Source of the DNA: UBA1447 sp964568955
Lineage (GTDB): Bacteria > Bacillota > Clostridia > Oscillospirales > Acutalibacteraceae
Assembly (NCBI GenBank): GCA_964568955.1
Contig: CAZMSM010000001.1
Span: forward strand, 62,001-126,000
Reading direction: 5' to 3'
Length of the DNA: 64,000 nt
Of this stretch, positions 18,080 through 25,322 are shown one piece after another. The notes under the pieces were generated by a model that had not been told where the DNA came from, searched no databases, and saw only the letters and a list, made by a program, of their open reading frames with translations. The position numbers were made by a program, and so were the translations under genes. The first letter of the stretch is position 1. Every line of letters starts with the position of its first letter.

Positions 18080-18607
18080 ATGAAAATCACTATTACGTGT
18101 CGTAAATGCTCACCCAGCGAATCTTTTAAGGAAAGAGTTCATACCAAACTTGCAAAAGTCGAAAAGTTTTTTGGCGAAGATGCCGAAGCACAAATTACCG
18201 TTACGGCGGAAAAAACTGCACAAATCGTTGAACTGACAGTAATGAAGGGCGGAATTATATTTAGAGTAGAAGAAAGCGCAGAAAATATGAATGACGCTTT
18301 CGATTCTTGCGTTGACTTGTTGATCAGACAAATCAGAAAACATAAAACACGTTTAGAAAAGAGGCTTCACAGAGGCGGCTTTGATCAATTTATCGATGAA
18401 GCCCCGGTTCCTGAAGAACTCGATTTTGATATTGTCAGGACAAAAACAATTTCTATGAAGCCTCAAAATATTGAAGAGGCCATACTGCAAATGAATATGC
18501 TCAACCATCAGTTTTACATGTTCCTCAACTCCGCCACTGACAGAATTAATGTCGTGTATACGCGCAAAGACGGTGGCTATGGAGTAATTGAATCCGAGTC
18601 GGTATAA
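18080..18607 (+). CDS. hpf: Ribosome hibernation promoting factor, long form
   Basis: Long HPF (175 residues) dimerises 70S ribosomes into inactive 100S particles. The N-terminal S30AE domain (about residues 1-100) binds near the decoding site. A linker follows, then the C-terminal dimerisation domain that includes VRTKTISMKPQNIEEAILQM and INVVYTRKDGGYGVIE, which marks the long form typical of Firmicutes. AGAAGGGGATG precedes the start. A U-tailed terminator follows 10 bases after the stop, so it is probably a single-gene transcript. Confidence 0.97.
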   Translation: MKITITCRKCSPSESFKERVHTKLAKVEKFFGEDAEAQITVTAEKTAQIVELTVMKGGIIFRVEESAENMNDAFDSCVDLLIRQIRKHKTRLEKRLHRGGFDQFIDEAPVPEELDFDIVRTKTISMKPQNIEEAILQMNMLNHQFYMFLNSATDRINVVYTRKDGGYGVIESESV

Positions 18608-18616
18608 TGTTTATGT

Positions 18617-18645
18617 AAGGGCAGGCCTACAGGTCTGCCCTTTTT
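18617..18645 (+). terminator. Rho-independent terminator of hpf
   Basis: A stem of GGGCAGGCC with GGTCTGCCC (one G-U pair), a 4-base loop and a TTTTT tail, 10 bases after the hpf stop. Confidence 0.93.
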
Positions 18646-18665
18646 CTAGGAAGGTATTTGAATTA

Positions 18666-19781
18666 ATGAAAATGAATCTTGTTGTGCCTTGCCTGTTTGG
18701 TCTTGAAGGTTTGATTGCTGAGGAATTACGTAATTTCGGCGCAGATGATGTGATGGCGGAAAACGGCAGGGTACTCTTTTGCGGCGATGAGAATATTTTA
18801 GCAAGAGCGAATATTAACTCACGTTATGCCGAGCGTATATTAATTTTAATCGGAAGCTTTAATGCCCATACTTTTGATGACTTGTTTGAAGGAACGCGCG
18901 CTTTAGATTGGGGGAATTGGTTTGACAAAACAGACGCTTTCCCTGTAAAAGGTTATTCGGTCAATTCAACCTTGTTCAGTGTGAGCGATTGTCAGGCAAT
19001 CATAAAAAAAGCTGTAGTGGAAAAGCTCAAACAAAAATATAAGCTGGAATGGTTTGAAGAGACAGGCCCGATACATCAAATACAATTTTCTATTTTGAAC
19101 AATAAGGTCAGTATTTTGCTCGACACCTCCGGTCCCGGTCTACACAAAAGAGGGTATAGGTTGGACTCGAACACTGCGCCGATTAAAGAAACACTCGCCG
19201 CTGCCCTGTGCTGCATATCCAAGCTCCGCCCTTATCACACGCTTTATGACCCTATGTGCGGTTCGGGAACGATTTTAATTGAAGGTGCGATGATGGCAAA
19301 AAATATAGCACCCGGAGTCAATCGAAATTTTACTGCTGAGCGTTGGTCACTGTTTTCTGAAGATGTCTGGTCAAAAGAACGAGAACGCGCGAAGTCGTTG
19401 GTGAAAGATGCTGATTCATTTTTCGCTTATGGGTCGGACATTGATGAGTTGTCCCTGGAATATGCGAAATCCAACGCCGAGCGTGCCGGTGTAGCGGAAC
19501 TTATAGACTATAAACTTGCCGATTTTGCTGATTTTAGCCCCACTACGGAGCGTGGCACAGTGATTTGTAACCCGCCTTACGGTGAAAGAATGCTTGATGT
19601 TGATTCGTCTGAACAACTATATAAACAAATGGGCGAAATATTTTTACAAAAAAAAGGCTGGTCCTATACCGTAATCAGTCCGTCGGAGACATTTGAGCAA
19701 TCCTTCGCACGCAAAGCCGACAAAAGACGAAAGCTTTATAACGGCATGATCAAATGTCAGGCATATATGTATTATAAATAG
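18666..19781 (+). CDS. THUMP-domain class I SAM-dependent RNA methyltransferase (RlmL-like)
   Basis: A 371-residue methyltransferase of the RlmL/YpsC (UPF0020) family. An N-terminal ferredoxin-like/THUMP region (about residues 1-160) precedes a Rossmann methyltransferase domain with the SAM site DPMCGSGTILIEGA and the catalytic CNPPYGER (NPPY motif for base amino-N methylation). It likely modifies a guanine N2 in 23S rRNA or another RNA. ATG at 18666 is selected because upstream in-frame starts lie inside hpf and its terminator; AGGAAGG is 11 bases before it. Confidence 0.92.
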   Translation: MKMNLVVPCLFGLEGLIAEELRNFGADDVMAENGRVLFCGDENILARANINSRYAERILILIGSFNAHTFDDLFEGTRALDWGNWFDKTDAFPVKGYSVNSTLFSVSDCQAIIKKAVVEKLKQKYKLEWFEETGPIHQIQFSILNNKVSILLDTSGPGLHKRGYRLDSNTAPIKETLAAALCCISKLRPYHTLYDPMCGSGTILIEGAMMAKNIAPGVNRNFTAERWSLFSEDVWSKERERAKSLVKDADSFFAYGSDIDELSLEYAKSNAERAGVAELIDYKLADFADFSPTTERGTVICNPPYGERMLDVDSSEQLYKQMGEIFLQKKGWSYTVISPSETFEQSFARKADKRRKLYNGMIKCQAYMYYK

Positions 19782-19793
19782 GAGGCGGAATTT

Positions 19794-20744
19794 ATGAAAC
19801 ATGTTTTTATTATCAATCCCAAAGCGGGAAAAGGCAAGGCCAAAGCGATATGTACCTTTAAGCCTAAAGTTGAAGAGTACTGCCAAAATAATGCGTTGGA
19901 CTTCCACATACATGTAACCACCGCAGCTTATGAAGCAATAGACTATGTTCGCAATATCGCCAAAAATGGTGAAAAGACCCGCTTTTATGCTTGTGGTGGT
20001 GATGGTACACTTTTTGAAGTTGTTAACGGGGCATTCGGTTATTCGAACGCAGAGGTTGCTGTTGTCCCTTTGGGCTCGGGGAATGATTTTATACGACTCT
20101 TTGGCTCTAAAGAGCAATTTTTAGATCTTGATGCGCAAGTTCACGGCACAGTAACGGATCTTGATGTAATAAAGTATGACGACGTTATCGCAATCAACCA
20201 ATGTTCAATGGGTTTCGACGCTGAGATTAACGCAAAACAGTGCTACTTTAAAAAAATGCCTCTTATGAAAGGCGAAACTGCATATATGGCATCGCTTCTT
20301 TATTGTTTTTTGAAGAAAATAAACAATGTTTTTACGATAAGAATCGATGATGGGGAGCCTTTTACACAGAATACTCTTTTTTGTGTCGCCGGGAATTCGA
20401 GATGGTATGGTGGGGGATTTAAAGCGGCTCCGCTTGCGATGCCGGATGACGGGTTGCTTGATTTTATCGTCGTCAAAAAAAATATGAACCGCCTGAAATT
20501 ACTGGGTCTTGTAGGTAAATACAAACAAGGCAAACATTTGGGTTGGGATTTTACTAATTTTGTCAGAGGGAAGAAAATTACAATACACTCCGATAACGAA
20601 GCAGCCATAAATTGCGATGGCGAAAAAAGATTCGGTAACGATGCAACATTTGAAATTGTTGAGAAGGGTATAAAATTTGTCATCCCTTCCGGTTCATCAT
20701 ATTTTGAAGATAAAGCTTCCGGAAAACTCAACTGCACGTGTTAA
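19794..20744 (+). CDS. Diacylglycerol kinase family lipid kinase
   Basis: A 316-residue lipid kinase of the YegS/DgkB family, phosphorylating diacylglycerol or a related lipid with ATP. Signature elements are the N-terminal NPKAGKGKA, the nucleotide loop GGDGTLFEV and the following PLGSGNDF. GGAGG precedes the ATG. It sits 12 bases after the methyltransferase gene and ends at a U-tailed terminator, so these two genes appear to form one unit. Confidence 0.93.
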   Translation: MKHVFIINPKAGKGKAKAICTFKPKVEEYCQNNALDFHIHVTTAAYEAIDYVRNIAKNGEKTRFYACGGDGTLFEVVNGAFGYSNAEVAVVPLGSGNDFIRLFGSKEQFLDLDAQVHGTVTDLDVIKYDDVIAINQCSMGFDAEINAKQCYFKKMPLMKGETAYMASLLYCFLKKINNVFTIRIDDGEPFTQNTLFCVAGNSRWYGGGFKAAPLAMPDDGLLDFIVVKKNMNRLKLLGLVGKYKQGKHLGWDFTNFVRGKKITIHSDNEAAINCDGEKRFGNDATFEIVEKGIKFVIPSGSSYFEDKASGKLNCTC

Positions 20745-20781
20745 GCGCATAACTGTAATAAGATTATAGACTACAAACCGG

Positions 20782-20812
20782 ACGCAGAGCTTAAAAAGTT
20801 CTGCGTTTTTTT
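20782..20812 (+). terminator. Rho-independent terminator
   Basis: A 10-bp stem, CGCAGAGCTT paired with AAGTTCTGCG (one G-U), followed by a T7 run. It separates the lipid kinase gene from the DUF5685 block. Confidence 0.92.
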
Positions 20813-20889
20813 ATGTTAAAATTTACAGTATGTTAATGTGTTCAAACCTTAAATAGAATAAGATAATATATGGGGAACGAGGGATTGCT

Positions 20890-21771
20890 TTGATCGGATA
20901 TATAAAAGCTAATAAAGCTCAGCTGAAAGTGAAGGATTACGAAATATACAAAGGTATTTATTGCTCTTTGTGTAAACAGCTTCGTAAAAGCTATTCACCT
21001 CTTGCGCAGATATTTTTGAGTTATGACTTTGCTTTCCTGCTTGTGTTAAAAATGGCAATTTCGCCGGAATGTCCCACATTTAAGACAAAGAGATGTCACT
21101 ATAATCCATTGGTTAAATGCAACTGTTGTGTCAACGAAGATATTGCTTTATGTGCGGATTTATCCATTATCATCTCCTATTACAAAGTGAAGGATAATAT
21201 ACGCGATAGCAAATTTTTAAAGAAAATTGCGATATATCTTTTCTTGCCACTTGTTGCGATTATGCACAATAAAGCCAAACGTCGTCTTCCTGATTTTGAA
21301 AAAGTTATTGCACGGGCAATGTTTGAGCAGGCCTCGCTTGAAGATAATAACCAAATGAGCGTTGATATGGCTGCACAACCCACTGCAAGAGCATTGTCTG
21401 CAATATTTTCAATGCGTGAATCACACGATGAACAAAAAAAAGTGCTTGAAAGATTAGGTTATATGCTTGGGCGCTGGGTCTATATTATTGATGCCGTTGA
21501 TGATTTACCGGATGACATCAAAAACAATTCCTTTAATCCGTTTAGACTAAATATAAGCGATGCTGACTCTGCGGAGCAAAACGCTCAATTTTTTGAATAT
21601 GCCGGCGAAGTTCTTTCAACAACAGCGGGGGAAGCAGTGCTTGCGTTTGAACTTTTGAATATAAACAGATTTCAAGATATTTTAGAAAACATACTATTTG
21701 ATGGCCTTGCAAAAGTTGCCGACGAAACGCTTGAAAAGTACGGGAGGTGCAGTATTGAAAAACCCATTTGA
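20890..21771 (+). CDS. DUF5685-like protein with two Asp-rich motifs
   Basis: A 293-residue mostly helical protein recalling the DUF5685 family of Clostridia; the function is not known. It has paired cysteines near the N-terminus (C25, C28 in YCSLC) and a second Cys cluster around RCHYNPLVKCNCC. Two Asp-rich motifs stand out: D102-N-I-R-D106 and D201-A-V-D204-D205 with D208-D209. Their spacing recalls the paired metal-binding motifs of class I isoprenoid synthases, but this is inference only. The start is TTG behind GAGGG. The next gene begins before this one ends (17-base overlap). No clear promoter is visible. Confidence 0.8.
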   Translation: MIGYIKANKAQLKVKDYEIYKGIYCSLCKQLRKSYSPLAQIFLSYDFAFLLVLKMAISPECPTFKTKRCHYNPLVKCNCCVNEDIALCADLSIIISYYKVKDNIRDSKFLKKIAIYLFLPLVAIMHNKAKRRLPDFEKVIARAMFEQASLEDNNQMSVDMAAQPTARALSAIFSMRESHDEQKKVLERLGYMLGRWVYIIDAVDDLPDDIKNNSFNPFRLNISDADSAEQNAQFFEYAGEVLSTTAGEAVLAFELLNINRFQDILENILFDGLAKVADETLEKYGRCSIEKPI

Positions 21772-22390
21772 AGTATTGGGCATTGCTCAAACAGCAAACG
21801 AAGAACAAATTAAAGAAGCCTACAGGGAACTTGCTCGAAAGTACAGCGATGAAAAGTACAGCAACGGCCCGCTTTTAAGTATTGCGCAGAAAAAGATGCA
21901 AGAAATAAATGATGCATATGATACTATTATTCTTAACAGAGGAGGCGTTTTTAACGCAACGAACACGGGTCGCCAATCGACTTCTAATAACCAGCAAAGC
22001 GGATATTGGCAGGGCACACAAGCCTCTTCGGAGTATAATGATATTCGGGCAACCATACAAAACGGTAGAATCGATGATGCGGAAACATTGTTGGATGGCA
22101 TCCCCCAAAACATGAGAAATGCGGAATGGTATTATCTAAAAGGAACAGTACAACACAGGAGAGGCTGGCTTGAAGAGGCGATTAAAAACTTTCAAACCGC
22201 TTGTGGCATGGAACCGGGGAATGAAGAATATGCTGCCGCACTAAGGGGCTTAAATCGTTCGAGAAGCGGTGGATACAGAACCGCCAGAACAAATAGGGGC
22301 GGGTGTTCCGGTTGTGACATCTGTACAGGTCTTATTTGCGCCGATTGTTGTTGCGAGTGCTTAGGCGGCGATTTGATACCTTGCTGTTAA
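21755..22390 (+). CDS. J-like domain protein lacking HPD, with TPR-like region and Cys-rich tail
   Basis: A 211-residue protein starting at TTG 21755, 7 bases after GGAGG, inside the end of the DUF5685 gene. Residues 1-60 align well with J domains (NPFEVLGI, IKEAYRELARKY, MQEINDAYDTI), but the HPD tripeptide needed to stimulate Hsp70 is replaced by S31-D32-E33. Residues about 100-170 look TPR-like (paired helices ending in a canonical-looking repeat). The last 35 residues hold 10 cysteines, including CCCEC and a terminal CC. It may be a scaffold or metal-binding protein rather than an Hsp70 co-chaperone. Confidence 0.85.
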   Translation: MKNPFEVLGIAQTANEEQIKEAYRELARKYSDEKYSNGPLLSIAQKKMQEINDAYDTIILNRGGVFNATNTGRQSTSNNQQSGYWQGTQASSEYNDIRATIQNGRIDDAETLLDGIPQNMRNAEWYYLKGTVQHRRGWLEEAIKNFQTACGMEPGNEEYAAALRGLNRSRSGGYRTARTNRGGCSGCDICTGLICADCCCECLGGDLIPCC

Positions 22391-22412
22391 ACATTGCGGG
22401 GAGTGATATTAA

Positions 22413-22946
22413 TTGAGAGTAAGTTCAAAAACTGCCATGGGCGGCATTGTTGCCGCTCTTTCTTTATCCTTAATGTTTTTAATTTCAATAATCCCTACCT
22501 TTACCTATGCAGTGCCTGCAGCAGCAAGTATGCTTCTTATCCCCATTGTTATTGAAATCAACAAGAAGTGGGCACTCGGCGTTTATTTTTCCGTTAGTCT
22601 ACTGGGGCTGATTGTTGTACCAAACAAAGAAGTGGCGGTTATTTATGCCGCCTTTTTTGGATATTACCCGGTGCTCAAAGCCGTGCTTGAAAGCCGCTGT
22701 AAAATAATACCCGAATGGGTTTTTAAAATACTTGTTTTTAATGGTTCTGTTTTATTTTCGTATTATCTTATGCTAAAGTTTATGGGTATCACTATTGATG
22801 AGCTGGAAAAATTCGGATGGTTTGCCATTCCTTTCCTGCTTGTTCTGGGCACAGTCGCTTTCATATTATATGATTACGCGATGACAAAAGTAATTGGCTT
22901 ATATTTTTCGAAATTTCAACGGCATTTCAAAGGAATGCTCAAATGA
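22413..22946 (+). CDS. Small multi-pass membrane protein of unknown function
   Basis: A 177-residue protein with about five to six hydrophobic helices and short basic loops, ending in a basic cytosolic tail. It broadly resembles ECF-transporter S components in size and helix pattern, but no specific signature is visible. TTG at 22413 follows GGGGAG by 9 bases. It lies 22 bases after the J-like gene, so it appears to be the third member of the DUF5685 block. Function not assigned. Confidence 0.8.
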   Translation: MRVSSKTAMGGIVAALSLSLMFLISIIPTFTYAVPAAASMLLIPIVIEINKKWALGVYFSVSLLGLIVVPNKEVAVIYAAFFGYYPVLKAVLESRCKIIPEWVFKILVFNGSVLFSYYLMLKFMGITIDELEKFGWFAIPFLLVLGTVAFILYDYAMTKVIGLYFSKFQRHFKGMLK

Positions 22947-22958
22947 ACAGTACCTCTC

Positions 22959-22971
22959 TTCAACAGTTGAA
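22959..22971. repeat. 13-base palindrome upstream of the sugar operon promoter
   Basis: TTCAACAGTTGAA is a perfect interrupted palindrome, 36 bases upstream of the -35 of the sugar operon. It could be half of an operator, or chance. No second copy was seen nearby. Confidence 0.25.
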
Positions 22972-23007
22972 ATTTCCTTCCTATCCGATATTGATAGGTT
23001 TTAAGGC

Positions 23008-23037
23008 TTGCCTTTATATGAATTGATACGCTATAAT
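23008..23037 (+). promoter_or_regulatory. Sigma-A promoter of the GH109-like/kinase/GH4 operon
   Basis: TTGCCT (23008-23013), an 18-base spacer and a consensus TATAAT (23032-23037), about 37 bases upstream of the first gene's start codon. Confidence 0.7.
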
Positions 23038-23073
23038 AGTATAAATTATTCGAATTTTTTAGGGGGAGTACGT

Positions 23074-24312
23074 ATGGATTATAAGCAAGCTAACTTCGGG
23101 GTTATAGGTATTAGCGGAAGAGGGAGCAGTATGCTCTCTGAGCTACTTTCTGTTGAAGGCGTCAAGGTTACAGCCGTTTGCGATAAATATGAAGACCGCG
23201 CGCAAGACGGTGTTAAAATTGTGCAAGACAAAGCAGGCAATACGCCGGAAATGTTTTTGGATTACAGAGAACTGTTAAAAAAAGAAGACATCACAGCGAT
23301 ACTTTGTTGCTCGACGTGGATTACCCATAGCAGAATAGCCATTGATTCGATGCGCGCAGGCAAACATGTCGCTATCGAAGTCGGTGGAGCGGCATCCATC
23401 GAAGAATGCTGGCAGCTTGTCAGAGCGTCGGAGGAAACGGGAAAATTCTGTATGTTGCTTGAGAACTGCTGTTATGACAGAAATGAGTTGGCCTTATTTA
23501 ATATGCAAAGGCAAGGGCTCTTCGGCGAAATAATACATGTACAAGGCGGTTATCAGCACGATTTGCGTGATGAGATAACCTATGGAAGAGAAACCCGCCA
23601 TGGAAGACTGTTTAATTTTATGAACCGAAACGGAGATCTTTATCCGACACATCAATTAGGGCCTCTGTCGAAAATGCTGAATATTAACCGTGGCAATCGC
23701 TTTTTAACTCTTACATCTATGGCAAGCAAAGCGAGGGGTTTGCACGAAGGAATAACAGAAAATATGCCCAAAGACTACGACCTTCGGGATCATAATTTTA
23801 CACAGGGCGATGTGACGACCACCATGGTTAAGTGTGCCCATGGCGAAACCATTCTTTTAATTCATGACTGTACGCTACCAAGACCGTATTCAAGGAATTG
23901 CAGAATCCAGGGAACAAAAGGCATTTGGATGGAAGATGCAAATCGAATATACCTTGAGCAATCAAGCCCAAGGCATGAATGGGAGCCGTTTGAGCCGTAT
24001 AGAGATAAGTACGAACATCCGTTATGGAAGCAATATGCAAACGACGGTATTCATGCAGGCGGTCACGGAGGGATGGACTACTTGGTTCTTCAGGCTTTTG
24101 CCGAAAGTGCCATTCAAAATCTAACACCACCGATTGATGTGTATGATACGGCAGCATGGATGGCTATCACCTGTCTTTCCGAAGATTCTGTTGCCCTTGG
24201 CAGCACACCTGTTGCAATACCGGATTTCACAAACGGTATGTGGATTGACAGGGAACCTTTCAGAAGGGGCAAGTATTGCCTCGACGAAGTTTGTGATGAG
24301 TTTTACGAATAA
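23074..24312 (+). CDS. Gfo/Idh/MocA family protein, GH109-like
   Basis: A 412-residue NAD(P)-binding protein with N-terminal Rossmann motif GISGRG. It shares blocks with GH109 alpha-N-acetylgalactosaminidases: GEIIHVQGGYQHDLR, RNGDLYPTH and NINRGNRF, with Y190 and H193 in the position of the Tyr/His pair of the active site, and a GGHGGMDYLV segment. GH109 enzymes use tightly bound NAD for a redox-assisted hydrolysis; an ordinary sugar dehydrogenase remains possible. ATG at 23074 has GGGGGAG just upstream; the longer frame would start in the promoter. No signal peptide, so it acts in the cytoplasm on imported sugars. Confidence 0.85.
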   Translation: MDYKQANFGVIGISGRGSSMLSELLSVEGVKVTAVCDKYEDRAQDGVKIVQDKAGNTPEMFLDYRELLKKEDITAILCCSTWITHSRIAIDSMRAGKHVAIEVGGAASIEECWQLVRASEETGKFCMLLENCCYDRNELALFNMQRQGLFGEIIHVQGGYQHDLRDEITYGRETRHGRLFNFMNRNGDLYPTHQLGPLSKMLNINRGNRFLTLTSMASKARGLHEGITENMPKDYDLRDHNFTQGDVTTTMVKCAHGETILLIHDCTLPRPYSRNCRIQGTKGIWMEDANRIYLEQSSPRHEWEPFEPYRDKYEHPLWKQYANDGIHAGGHGGMDYLVLQAFAESAIQNLTPPIDVYDTAAWMAITCLSEDSVALGSTPVAIPDFTNGMWIDREPFRRGKYCLDEVCDEFYE

Positions 24313-24336
24313 ATATTTTTACAGGGAGTATTATAG

Positions 24337-25275
24337 ATGAATTATTACATTGGCGTTGACGGTGGTGGCACCAAAACAGAATTTGCGCTTTTTGATGATG
24401 AAAAGAAACCGGTTGCGAGCGTAAAAGGCCCCGGCAGCAACCATGAAAATTATGAGCGCGCTTTTGACGAAGCGGCTGAAATTATTTGGAAAGGCATAAA
24501 CGACCTTGTATGTGAATACGGGATCAGTCTGAGTGATGTTCAGTTCACCTTAATGGGCCTTGCCGGTATTGATCATGAGTTTCAGTACGATATCATGTGT
24601 GAAAAACTCAAAGCGTATGGTCTTGAGAATTTTGAAATATTTAATGACGGGTTTATTGTTGTTAAGGCGGGGAGCCAAACGGGCGCCGCCATTGGATATA
24701 ACTGTGGTACCGGTACTTGTTGTAACGCGATTGATTCGACCGGTAAAATGCTTCAACTTGCCGGTTTAAGCCAGTTTTCAGGTGATGTCGGAAATGGGCA
24801 TTGGATTGCCACAACGGTTTATAAATTGATTTATGACGAAGTCTATCTTGGCATTCATAACACCCTTTTAACAGCGTTGGTTTATAAAAAGTTCAATATA
24901 TCAACAAGAGAAGAGTTTTTGAGTTTGGTATCGGAGTTTGAAGACGAAAACGCGGATCAATTCATCATGAGCTTGATTGGCATCTTTTTTGACGCGGCCA
25001 AGCAAGGTGACGCCGTTGTTTTAACTGCTATTGACGAGATGGCGCTGCGTGGTGCACAACTTATTACTGCGCATGCAAACCAACTGACGTTCACAGGCGA
25101 GCGTATCGAGGTGGTCTTGTCGGGTTCTATCCACACAAAACTACCTTCGGAAATGTATATCGAGTTGATGAAAAAGAAGATTTCTCAAAACAGCGAGCGG
25201 AAGTTTGAATATATTGTCCTTAATCAACCACCAGTAATAGGTTGTGTAAATTGGATATTCCAAAATTATCGATAA
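24337..25275 (+). CDS. BadF/BadG/BcrA/BcrD ATPase family sugar kinase (N-acetylglucosamine kinase-like)
   Basis: A 312-residue ASKHA-fold kinase. The phosphate-1 motif GVDGGGTKTEFALFD is at the N-terminus, a second glycine-rich motif is GYNCGTGTCC, and a third is VVLSGSIHTKLP. Members of this family without Fe-S partners are usually N-acetylhexosamine or related sugar kinases. Lying 24 bases after the GH109-like gene and 47 before GH4, it probably phosphorylates a sugar released by one of them or prepares the substrate for GH4. Confidence 0.87.
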   Translation: MNYYIGVDGGGTKTEFALFDDEKKPVASVKGPGSNHENYERAFDEAAEIIWKGINDLVCEYGISLSDVQFTLMGLAGIDHEFQYDIMCEKLKAYGLENFEIFNDGFIVVKAGSQTGAAIGYNCGTGTCCNAIDSTGKMLQLAGLSQFSGDVGNGHWIATTVYKLIYDEVYLGIHNTLLTALVYKKFNISTREEFLSLVSEFEDENADQFIMSLIGIFFDAAKQGDAVVLTAIDEMALRGAQLITAHANQLTFTGERIEVVLSGSIHTKLPSEMYIELMKKKISQNSERKFEYIVLNQPPVIGCVNWIFQNYR

Positions 25276-25322
25276 CCCAATCATTGGTTTTCGGTCAAAA
25301 ATAAACGGAGGTTGTATCAGCA

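Noticed and set aside
19644..20117. A 157-codon minus strand frame over the methyltransferase/lipid kinase junction
   Set aside because: Covers two clearly coding genes on the other strand; no ribosome binding site or domain.
20831..20869. Promoter for the DUF5685 block (TGTTCA/GATAAT or TTCAAA/TAATAT)
   Set aside because: Both pairings match weakly and overlap; neither is supported enough to list.
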